Positions 5,242-11,495 of a DNA stretch of 12,867 nucleotides are shown in pieces. The position numbers and the translations under genes were made by a program. The stretch lies in contig CALUVK010000029.1 of assembly GCA_944324205.1 (NCBI GenBank), positions 1-12,867 on the forward strand, written 5' to 3'. The notes below the pieces were generated by a model, which saw only the letters and a list, made by a program, of their open reading frames with translations, searched no databases and was not told the origin of the DNA. Origin of the DNA: Candidatus Gastranaerophilales bacterium (lineage in GTDB: Bacteria > Cyanobacteriota > Vampirovibrionia > Gastranaerophilales > Gastranaerophilaceae). The first letter of the stretch is position 1. Each line of letters begins with the position of its first letter.

Positions 5242-5790
5242 CTAGTGGTATTTGTTATACAAAAGACGCATGTCTTCATCTGTTAAATATTGCATAGAAT
5301 CTAAATCATAAGGATACATGATACTTTTGGGCATAGCAGAATGCCCTAGACCAATTGCATGACCTGCTTCATGAAGCATGACACCATAGATGTGATCTTT
5401 AGACCTGTTAACTATTTTTCTTACATATTGTCCGCCTTCATACGTACGATAATATTCTTTTGTTCCAATTGTAATAAAAGCTTTGTAATAGTGTCCTTTT
5501 TTGGTCATCATTTCAGTGCAACCAACAGCTCCTGCGTCATTGCAGTTTGCTACAAAATCTACGAATTCTACAACAATATTTGCATTGTTCGGTTTATTAA
5601 CAAATTTAAAACGTACAAGTTTTTTTGAACGAATTTCCCATGCTTCAAATGCTTGTTGCATTAAATCACTCATTTGCCCATATTCTGGTATATAAACATA
5701 AATCGGGAGGCCATTCCAACGTGGCCTTTGTGCTGCAATGCAAGGAAGTAGAAATAAAAATGCTAAAATAGTTAGTAAAATTTTTTTCAT
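5242..5790 (-). CDS. Secreted matrixin-like (M10) zinc metalloprotease
   Basis: The product begins with a signal peptide (MKKILLTILAFLFLLP, likely cut near A20/Q21). A compact matrixin-type catalytic domain follows: W..LPIYVYIP (25-35), a helix with AFEAWE (47-52), NANIVVEF (69-76), the zinc site HEAGHAIGLGH (140-150, ligands H140, H144 and H150, catalytic E141) and the Met-turn SIMYP (156-160). Cys 83 and 91 could form a disulphide. At 182 residues it has no propeptide, so no cysteine switch, and no haemopexin or other accessory domain. The ATG follows the purB stop with no intervening base, and GGAG within the last purB codons serves as Shine-Dalgarno. A protease exported from a purine-synthesis operon is unexpected. 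Its substrate is unknown, with cell wall or surface proteins, host proteins or peptides all possible. Confidence 0.88.
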   Translation of the reverse strand: MKKILLTILAFLFLLPCIAAQRPRWNGLPIYVYIPEYGQMSDLMQQAFEAWEIRSKKLVRFKFVNKPNNANIVVEFVDFVANCNDAGAVGCTEMMTKKGHYYKAFITIGTKEYYRTYEGGQYVRKIVNRSKDHIYGVMLHEAGHAIGLGHSAMPKSIMYPYDLDSMQYLTDEDMRLLYNKYH

Positions 5791-7074
5791 CTATAACTCC
5801 GGAAACCTTTCAAATATATGATTAATATTTTTTAAATAATCTTTTGTATCAAAACACTCATCAAGTTCATCATTTGTAAGTATATTTTCATTTTCAAGTT
5901 CTTTCCTGAAATCTCCGCCAGCTAAAGCATTCAATGCATGTTTCTGAACAATTTTGTATGCTTCTTCCCTTGTATATCCCTTTGCGACAAGTTTTAAAAG
6001 GACTTTTTGCGAAAAAACTACTCCACCATAAAGCTTTGTATTCCTGAGCATGTTTTCTTCGTGTACTACAAGATTTTCCATAATTATTTTAAATCTATTG
6101 AGCATAAAGTCAATTAGGATTAGAGAATCCGGGAAAATTATGCGTTCTGCTGAACTATGAGAAATATCTCTTTCATGCCATAGATTAATATTTTCATAAG
6201 CTGCGACCATATTTGAGCGGATTACACGTGCCAAACCACACAAGTTTTCTGACAATACCGGATTCTTTTTATGCGGCATTGCGGATGAACCTTTTTGATT
6301 TGCGCCAAAACCTTCTTCAACTTCTCTGACTTCGGTTTTTTGGAGGTGTCTTATTTCTGTTGCAAATTTGTCTATAATAGAAGCTAGAATGGCAATGGCT
6401 GATAAAAATTTGGCATGTCTATCTCGGGATATAATCTGTGTAGAAATTTTAGCAGGTTTTAAACCTAGTATTTCGCAGGTATATTGTTCAACTTCAACAG
6501 GCAGGTTGCTGTATGTTCCAACAGGACCTGAAATTTGTCCTACTGCTATTTCATCTAAAGCAAAATTAAAACTTTTTTTAGCTCGCATCAATTCATCCAG
6601 CCAGTTAAGCAATTTAAAGCCAAAAGTCATAACTTCAGCATGGACACCATGAGAACGCCCCATGCAAATGGTATTTTTGTATTTAAAAGCAAGTTCTTTT
6701 ATAACTTTTATCAATTCTTCTAAATCTTTGTTAATGATTTTTGCACTATCAACAATTTGCAATGCAAAAGCTGTGTCAATAACATCCGAACTGGTAAGTC
6801 CGATGTGAAGATATTTAGCATTTTCTTCGCCAACGGATTCATTTATGGTTGTTAAAAAGGCAATCACATCGTGTTTTACTTCACGTTCAACTTCGTCAAT
6901 TCTTTCTATTGTAAAAGAAGCTTTAGCTTTAATTTCATCTAAATTTCTTTGTGGAATTTTGCCGATTTTTGCATAAGCTTCACAGACTGCAATTTCCACT
7001 TGCAGATAATAATTGAATTTTTCTTTTAACTCCCAGATTTTTTTTATTTCTTCACGAGAATATCTATCAATCAT
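5791..7074 (-). CDS. purB: Adenylosuccinate lyase
   Basis: The product acts twice in purine synthesis: it releases fumarate from SAICAR and from adenylosuccinate. The 427-residue length and motifs fit the short bacterial type. These include KHDV (67-70), the TSSD stretch (94-97), GRSHGVHAE (139-147) with a catalytic His, and the fumarase/lyase signature GSSAMPHKKNP (262-272) with the catalytic Ser of the mobile loop. Transcription probably starts at the ATG itself, because TATAAT (7086-7081, minus strand) is six bases upstream and no Shine-Dalgarno exists. Downstream, the matrixin and Cys-rich genes follow at 0 and 4 bases and are probably co-transcribed. The ArsB/NhaD transporter gene lies upstream on the same strand. 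Confidence 0.96.
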   Translation of the reverse strand: MIDRYSREEIKKIWELKEKFNYYLQVEIAVCEAYAKIGKIPQRNLDEIKAKASFTIERIDEVEREVKHDVIAFLTTINESVGEENAKYLHIGLTSSDVIDTAFALQIVDSAKIINKDLEELIKVIKELAFKYKNTICMGRSHGVHAEVMTFGFKLLNWLDELMRAKKSFNFALDEIAVGQISGPVGTYSNLPVEVEQYTCEILGLKPAKISTQIISRDRHAKFLSAIAILASIIDKFATEIRHLQKTEVREVEEGFGANQKGSSAMPHKKNPVLSENLCGLARVIRSNMVAAYENINLWHERDISHSSAERIIFPDSLILIDFMLNRFKIIMENLVVHEENMLRNTKLYGGVVFSQKVLLKLVAKGYTREEAYKIVQKHALNALAGGDFRKELENENILTNDELDECFDTKDYLKNINHIFERFPEL

Positions 7075-7080
7075 AATATT

Positions 7081-7086
7081 ATTATA
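7081..7086 (-). promoter_or_regulatory. -10 box of purB, positioned for a leaderless transcript
   Basis: The minus strand reads TATAAT six bases before the purB ATG at 7074. The -35 is poor (TTTAAT or TTTTAA at 17-18 bases). No Shine-Dalgarno lies in the six intervening bases. It sits in the 55-base gap after the transporter stop, so purB need not depend on readthrough. Confidence 0.55.
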
Positions 7087-7129
7087 CTATAAAATGTGTT
7101 ATTATTAAAATTATTATGATTACAGATCA

Positions 7130-8455
7130 TTAAATTAAAAATCTAAACCAAATATAAATTGTACTCATAAGAAGAGAGAGTGTAGTTGATAAAATCCCAA
7201 ATTTCAAAAAATACAAGAAAGTAATAGGATAACCTTCTGTGGCAGAAGTTTCTGATACAATTACATTTGCTGCGGCTCCTATAATTGTCATATTCCCCCC
7301 AAGGCAAGCGCCTAATGATAAACACCACCAGAGTGGGTGCGTATAATCGTGCCCCATTACATTTTGAACTTCAAGTAATAATGGCGCCATTGTTGCAGTA
7401 TATGGTATATTGTCAATAATTCCTGATAAAATTCCTGAAGCCCAAAGAATTACCATAGAGGCAGCTCTTTGCGAGCCTCCTGTAATATTTAAAAGCCATT
7501 CTGACATCAGCTTTATTCCGCCAGCATGTTCCAAGCCGCCTATAATAATAAATAATCCAATAAAAAAGAAAATAGTGTTCCATTCAATTTCTTTAAAAAT
7601 TTTTTCAGGATTTTCAAATAACATAAGAAATGCTGCGCCTGCCATAGCTGCAACACAAGTTTGAATGTGTATTACATCATGAAGCATAAAACCAAGAATT
7701 ACTAGGAAAAGTATGATACTAGAACGAATTAATAAGGGTTTGTCAGCTATTGTTTTTGAATTATCCAGGCTTATAACCCTTTTCATATTTTCTGGTTTTG
7801 CGGAAAGCTGTTTCCTGAATAACAACATTAGAATCGCTATATTAACTATTAATATGAAAGCAACAATATCTGTGAGTTCTAATAAAAAATCCAAAAAAGA
7901 AAATCCTGCAGCACTTCCTATAATAATATTTGGGGGATCTCCAATGAGAGTTGCTGTTCCACCTATATTTGATGTCAGAATTTCCGTTATTAAAAATGGT
8001 ATTGGTGAAATTTCAAGTTCTTTTGCTATTAAAAATGTAATTGGCATTACGAGAATTACAGTTGTAACATTATCAAGGAAGGCTGAAGCAATTGCAGTAA
8101 AAATACCTAGTGAAATCAATATTAATTTAGGATTCCCCTTTGTAAGTTTTAGCATTTCTATTGCAATCCAATTAAACATTCCACTTCTTGCTGCAATTGC
8201 TACTACTATCATCATGGAAACAAGAAGAAATATTACATTGAAATCTATAAAATTGATAAAGTATCCTGTGTTAAAAGTTCCGTCTGTAATTTTATTTTGT
8301 CCTAAAAGCCCCAATAAAAGAGTTATTGCTGCGCCAAAAAGAGCAACCGTAACTTTAGGGATTTTTTCTATAGCGATGAATATATATGCGATAATAAGAA
8401 TAATTCCAGAAATTAATATGGAATTTGAATGAATATAGTTTGAAAAATTTTCCAT
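7130..8455 (-). CDS. ArsB/NhaD-type ion transporter (CitMHS/SLC13-like superfamily)
   Basis: This 441-residue protein is mostly hydrophobic, with about 11-12 membrane segments in two related halves. Each half has a re-entrant motif pair: LDNVTT (127-132) and GGTATLIGDPPN (165-176) in the first, DNIPYTATMAPL (348-359) and GGNMTIIGAAANV (386-398) in the second. These are hallmarks of the ArsB/NhaD/P-protein group of the ion transporter superfamily. The group includes arsenite exporters, Na+/H+ antiporters and anion carriers, and sequence alone does not settle the substrate. No arsR, arsC or arsA is nearby, which weakens an arsenic role. A strong Shine-Dalgarno GGAGG (minus strand, 8465-8461) lies five bases before the ATG. 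The gene is divergent from the 366-residue gene at 8614. Confidence 0.88.
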   Translation of the reverse strand: MENFSNYIHSNSILISGIILIIAYIFIAIEKIPKVTVALFGAAITLLLGLLGQNKITDGTFNTGYFINFIDFNVIFLLVSMMIVVAIAARSGMFNWIAIEMLKLTKGNPKLILISLGIFTAIASAFLDNVTTVILVMPITFLIAKELEISPIPFLITEILTSNIGGTATLIGDPPNIIIGSAAGFSFLDFLLELTDIVAFILIVNIAILMLLFRKQLSAKPENMKRVISLDNSKTIADKPLLIRSSIILFLVILGFMLHDVIHIQTCVAAMAGAAFLMLFENPEKIFKEIEWNTIFFFIGLFIIIGGLEHAGGIKLMSEWLLNITGGSQRAASMVILWASGILSGIIDNIPYTATMAPLLLEVQNVMGHDYTHPLWWCLSLGACLGGNMTIIGAAANVIVSETSATEGYPITFLYFLKFGILSTTLSLLMSTIYIWFRFLI

Positions 8456-8474
8456 GAAATCCTCCGTAAAAAAT

Positions 8475-8480
8475 ATTATA
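8475..8480 (-). promoter_or_regulatory. Extended -10 box of the transporter gene
   Basis: The minus strand reads TGTTATAAT, a perfect -10 hexamer with the TGn extension, 19 bases before the ATG at 8455. This leaves only about a dozen bases of leader holding the GGAGG site. No clear -35 is seen, which the extended -10 could offset. Confidence 0.55.
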
Positions 8481-8578
8481 ACATGAGTTAGGCTATAAAA
8501 CTTTTGTTTGTTCTAGTTGCAGCAGATAATAATATTTAGTTTTATAGTTATAAAAATTGCAGAAATTTTATAGATAAG

Positions 8579-8606
8579 TTGATTTAGCCTAAATAACTGT
8601 TATAAT
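8579..8606 (+). promoter_or_regulatory. Promoter of the 366-residue gene (leaderless)
   Basis: TTGATT (8579-8584), 16 bases, then a perfect TATAAT (8601-8606). The ATG begins at 8614, seven bases later, so transcription should start at or beside the A of the ATG. No Shine-Dalgarno is present. Confidence 0.6.
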
Positions 8607-8613
8607 AAATACT

Positions 8614-9714
8614 ATGGACGGATTTAGCGTTGGTAAAATTTTGGCAGGATTAAGGAACCCTGAATTATATCTTAAGAAACTAAAACAGCAGAATATTAAT
8701 TTTGGTGAAAATTCTTTTAATCAATCTCTTGCACAACCAAAACCAAACATCATTTCTAATTTACAGCCAACTTTAGCTTTAATGCAGCAGTTGCAAATGA
8801 ATCAAATTGCAGCTTTAGATAGGTCTGTTTATATAAAGAATTTACTTATGTTGCCCCAAACTCTGGGACAATTACTAATGCTTGGGCAGGATAAAACAAG
8901 ACCTTTAAATATCAATACACTATTTTTAAATGATATCAATCAAGATTTATTAAAGAATCAAAAGATGATATCGCAACTTTTTGACGATACACCGGATTTG
9001 CCTCTAAATACATTGCAGCAGAATATTCAAGCGCAGGTAGCCGCGACGCAAAAAGATGCTGTTATGCTATTTTTTAGTGGTATGATACATTTACCAGCTA
9101 TTTCAGAATTGATTTTAAAAAATAGTAAAGAAGCTGTTGCAACTCTTATTATAGCGATGGCTTCAGCTTCTAAGAGCGGTATGACTTCTGACCAGATAAG
9201 AGAAACATTAAGTATAATAAATTCTTGTGTTTCTATGGCCGATTCTGGAAACCCAAATCAGACTTTAAAAAGTTTAATGATGTTATACATTCCTTGGTTG
9301 CCTTTAAATGAAGGTGTTGGTTTTGATTTGGAGATTGAACCTCCGGATGGAGAAAATGAGTCATCAGATTCCAGGCTCACTGTGCTTATTCAGACTAAAA
9401 ATTTTGGTAATGTAAAAGGAGTTTTTACTTTAACAACTTCCAATTCTGTTGATATTTATATAGTTTGTTCTGAAGATTTTCCCCAAAAAACTCTTGAAAA
9501 AAGTTTAAGGGACGAAAGTTCTTCACTGGCAGTTCATACCAATATAGATGTTGAGGCTGTAGAATCTAAAAAAAGAGAAATTTTTGAAAAACCGGAAGCA
9601 AAAGTTAATCTTTCTGCTACAAATGAAATGAATCCGTATTTACTTTTAATGGCACATGCTTTTATAAGAAATACAATATTTATTGATTCAAATTCAATAA
9701 TAGAGGATGTTTAA
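8614..9714 (+). CDS. Unknown protein; C-terminal part faintly like the FliK hook-length-control domain
   Basis: I do not recognise a named family with certainty. The 366-residue product has no signal peptide or membrane segment. The N-terminal half (1-150) is Gln/Asn/Leu-rich (for example LMQQLQMNQ) and contains LMLPQTLGQLLML (78-90). A helical, alanine-rich middle spans about 150-215. From about 224 (YIPWLPLNEG) comes a beta-rich segment: LTVLIQTKNFGNVKGVFTL (255-273), then VDIYIVCSEDF and a helix KTLEKSLRDESSSLAVHTN. This order of 'strand, LG/FGxV, strand, strand, helix with L..SL..L' is reminiscent of FliK C-terminal domains. A conserved-looking tail NEMNPYLLLMAHAFIR (337-352) follows. No flagellar genes are in the window, so a flagellar role is only a hypothesis. 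Its stop shares TTAA (9711-9714) with the convergent gene. Confidence 0.8.
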   Translation: MDGFSVGKILAGLRNPELYLKKLKQQNINFGENSFNQSLAQPKPNIISNLQPTLALMQQLQMNQIAALDRSVYIKNLLMLPQTLGQLLMLGQDKTRPLNINTLFLNDINQDLLKNQKMISQLFDDTPDLPLNTLQQNIQAQVAATQKDAVMLFFSGMIHLPAISELILKNSKEAVATLIIAMASASKSGMTSDQIRETLSIINSCVSMADSGNPNQTLKSLMMLYIPWLPLNEGVGFDLEIEPPDGENESSDSRLTVLIQTKNFGNVKGVFTLTTSNSVDIYIVCSEDFPQKTLEKSLRDESSSLAVHTNIDVEAVESKKREIFEKPEAKVNLSATNEMNPYLLLMAHAFIRNTIFIDSNSIIEDV

Positions 9715-10760
9715 CTCTTAAAAGGAATACGTTTAGCCAGTTGTGTAGACAAAATAAGAGCTTTTTCTGCAAAAATAACCGGAAGTTTATCAATATTTCC
9801 CTGTACAGAAACAGTAGAACGATTATACGCCAGTCTTTCGCTCACTCCGGAAACAACTAAACCGTCAATGGTTTTAATAAATCTGTTATAGATATTATCA
9901 ATGGTTAATGATTTTACTAAAGCTTCCGTTTTAACAGGAATAATACCCCAATTAATTCTTCCACCGCCAATTAGAAAATTATTAATTTTTTCTGCAATTA
10001 TATTTAAGTTGTTAGGATTATTATATGCATCAAATGAAATAATGTCAGTGCCTGCTTCAAGTGGAATCTGCCAGTCACATTTTTCGAAACATTGTATACC
10101 TACTAAGCCATGATATTCTTTGATTTTATGTATAACTTTAGAAAATAGATTAATAACTATATCACGTGTAATATCCTCGTTTGTACGCTTAATATCTCCA
10201 TAACGCGAATATAATGGTTCTTCCAGTATAATAATTGGTTGTGTGTCTGGAGAAGCTTCTTTGATTTTATTTATCATCCAGATAGCTTTAACACTAAGAG
10301 CTTGAATAATAAGTTTTCTATAACATCTATCTGTTAAAATTTCCTGTTCATCTTTTGTTGTAAGAAGCTGTGAAATTGTAAATGGTCCAAGAAGATTAAT
10401 AACTGTTTCTGCTGGTTTTATGCGTTTTAAAATTTGTATATATTTTGGCAGAAAAAATGAATCTATTTTATATTTTTCAAGTAGTTCAACATAGGGATGA
10501 TTAAAAGCATTATCTAATTCTTTTAATTCATGTTTAAAGTCCTTGGTATTGCTTTTAAAAGAAACTTTTTTATCTTTAATAATTACTCCCGGAATATTTT
10601 CAAGTGTACGATAAAATAAATTATCTTGCGCAGATGCTTGCGGAAGCATTGCTAAATAAGGGACATTTTCAAATAATTTCAGCATCATCTTTGTTGTTAA
10701 GCTGCAGTCTGTATATGGTAAATCTCCATACGGGAGACATTTGAATGATATTCTTGCCAT
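9711..10760 (-). CDS. UROD/MetE-fold family protein of unknown substrate
   Basis: The 349-residue product looks like the TIM-barrel superfamily of uroporphyrinogen decarboxylase and cobalamin-independent methionine synthase C-terminal domains. Evidence is LGPFTISQLL (124-133), IILEEPLYS (177-185), VGIQCFEKCDW (220-230) followed by the strand TDIISFDAYN (238-247), and WGIIPVKTE (271-279), in that order. The His-x-Cys...Cys zinc set of MetE is not evident, and the last segment SGVSERLAYNRS replaces the usual Cys-containing 'PDCG' loop. Two Cys (224, 228) remain. It is therefore neither MetE nor HemE, and more likely an orphan methyltransferase-like or decarboxylase-like protein. A weak GAGAG lies near the ATG. 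The gene follows the rplI terminator. Confidence 0.75.
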   Translation of the reverse strand: MARISFKCLPYGDLPYTDCSLTTKMMLKLFENVPYLAMLPQASAQDNLFYRTLENIPGVIIKDKKVSFKSNTKDFKHELKELDNAFNHPYVELLEKYKIDSFFLPKYIQILKRIKPAETVINLLGPFTISQLLTTKDEQEILTDRCYRKLIIQALSVKAIWMINKIKEASPDTQPIIILEEPLYSRYGDIKRTNEDITRDIVINLFSKVIHKIKEYHGLVGIQCFEKCDWQIPLEAGTDIISFDAYNNPNNLNIIAEKINNFLIGGGRINWGIIPVKTEALVKSLTIDNIYNRFIKTIDGLVVSGVSERLAYNRSTVSVQGNIDKLPVIFAEKALILSTQLAKRIPFKS

Positions 10761-10778
10761 TTATTCTCTCTCAAGTAA

Positions 10779-10816
10779 TAAAAAAAACGTGCCGAGTAAA
10801 TAGCTGCGGCACGTTT
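10779..10816 (-). terminator. Intrinsic terminator of rplI
   Basis: On the minus strand, AAACGTGCCG (10816-10807) pairs perfectly with CGGCACGTTT (10794-10785) around a 12-base loop. T residues continue beyond the stem (10787-10780 form an eight-base T-run, part of it within the stem). It follows the rplI stop by about a dozen bases and separates it from the UROD/MetE-fold gene. Confidence 0.9.
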
Positions 10817-10827
10817 CTTATTTAAAA

Positions 10828-11328
10828 CTATACCTCAGTGTTTTCTGTAGATTCTTCTTCTAAAGTTTCTTTTACTACTTCAGAAGCTGTTACAATAACT
10901 TTCAATTCGGATTTAACTTTTGAAGTTAATTTGATAAGCATTGTAAATTCACCAATTTTGTTGATAGGTGCATTTAAAGAAACAGTTTTTCTATCAATTT
11001 CAATACCAGCTTTTTCTTTTATTTCTTCACAAAGTTTTTTAGTTGTTATTGTACCAAATAACTTTCCACTTTCACCGGCTTTTGCTGACAATTCAATTGT
11101 ACCCAGTTTTTCAATTTGTTCTGCTTTTGCTAATGCTTCTTGATGCAGTTTTTCTTGCTTAGCTTTTATTCTAGCCATATTTTGTTCTCTATTTTTAAGA
11201 GCGCCTTCAGTTGCAACTTCAGCTAAATTTTTGGGTATAAGAAAGTTTCTTGCATAGCCGTCTTTTACATTTACTAAATCACCGGCTTCGCCAATATTCT
11301 GAACTTCTTTTTTTAATATTACTTGCAT
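10828..11328 (-). CDS. rplI: Large ribosomal subunit protein bL9
   Basis: The product binds 23S rRNA and limits frame slippage. The N-terminal domain carries the family pattern MQVILKKEVQNIGEAGD..NVKDGYARNFL.PKNLA (1-35). A long charged connecting helix (about 42-75) and the C-terminal domain with SGKLFGTIT (87-95) follow. The length of 166 exceeds the usual 148-150 because of an acidic tail (about 153-166, EETLEEESTENTEV-like). AAAGGAG lies about seven bases before the ATG, and a strong terminator follows. The typical partners rpsF, ssb, rpsR and dnaB are absent. Confidence 0.97.
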   Translation of the reverse strand: MQVILKKEVQNIGEAGDLVNVKDGYARNFLIPKNLAEVATEGALKNREQNMARIKAKQEKLHQEALAKAEQIEKLGTIELSAKAGESGKLFGTITTKKLCEEIKEKAGIEIDRKTVSLNAPINKIGEFTMLIKLTSKVKSELKVIVTASEVVKETLEEESTENTEV

Positions 11329-11371
11329 ATCTATTCTCCTTTAACTATATTATTGGGCTAGTATAATCTTT

Positions 11372-11399
11372 ATGATATCAGATAAATATTAATTGTCGA
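11372..11399 (-). promoter_or_regulatory. Candidate rplI promoter
   Basis: The minus strand reads TCGACA (11399-11394), 16 bases, then TATCAT (11377-11372), each one mismatch from consensus. It would give a leader of about 37 bases with the Shine-Dalgarno near its end. A second -10-like TATACT (11365-11360, minus strand) lies slightly closer. Confidence 0.45.
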
Positions 11400-11432
11400 G
11401 TATTTGCTTAAAATAAATTCATAAAACGCTTC

Positions 11433-11461
11433 TTGCATAAAAAAAAAGTATAATTTATACT
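11433..11461 (+). promoter_or_regulatory. Candidate promoter of the CHASE2 gene, overlapping a palindrome
   Basis: TTGCAT (11433-11438), 17 bases, then TATACT (11456-11461). The -10 is the right half of a 15-base perfect palindrome AGTATAA-T-TTATACT (11447-11461), which also contains TATAAT. The palindrome could be an operator or simply reflect overlapping -10-like sequences. Confidence 0.45.
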
Positions 11462-11495
11462 AAAATAAATTGAAGTTTTGTAGGGAGAGTTTTAA

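Noticed and set aside
5238..5279. An upstream ATG adding 14 residues to the small Cys-rich protein
   Set aside because: It lies inside the protease coding region and would place a hydrophilic stretch before the signal peptide.
5740..5745. A lipoprotein-type Cys (LLPC) in the matrixin signal peptide
   Set aside because: Pro directly before the Cys does not fit the lipobox rule, and a normal signal peptidase I site (IAA) follows.
7713..8432. A 239-residue plus-strand frame with hydrophobic Ile/Ser-rich sequence
   Set aside because: It is exactly antisense to the transporter gene; the length follows from the transporter's codon bias, and no start signal is visible.
7130..8455. An arsenic-resistance assignment for the transporter
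   Set aside because: No arsR, arsC or arsA neighbour is present, and the motifs are shared by NhaD- and anion-type members, so the substrate is left open.
11433..11454. TTGCAT with the TATAAT at 11449 as the CHASE2 promoter
   Set aside because: Their spacing is only ten bases; the same -35 is 17 bases from TATACT at 11456, which fits better.
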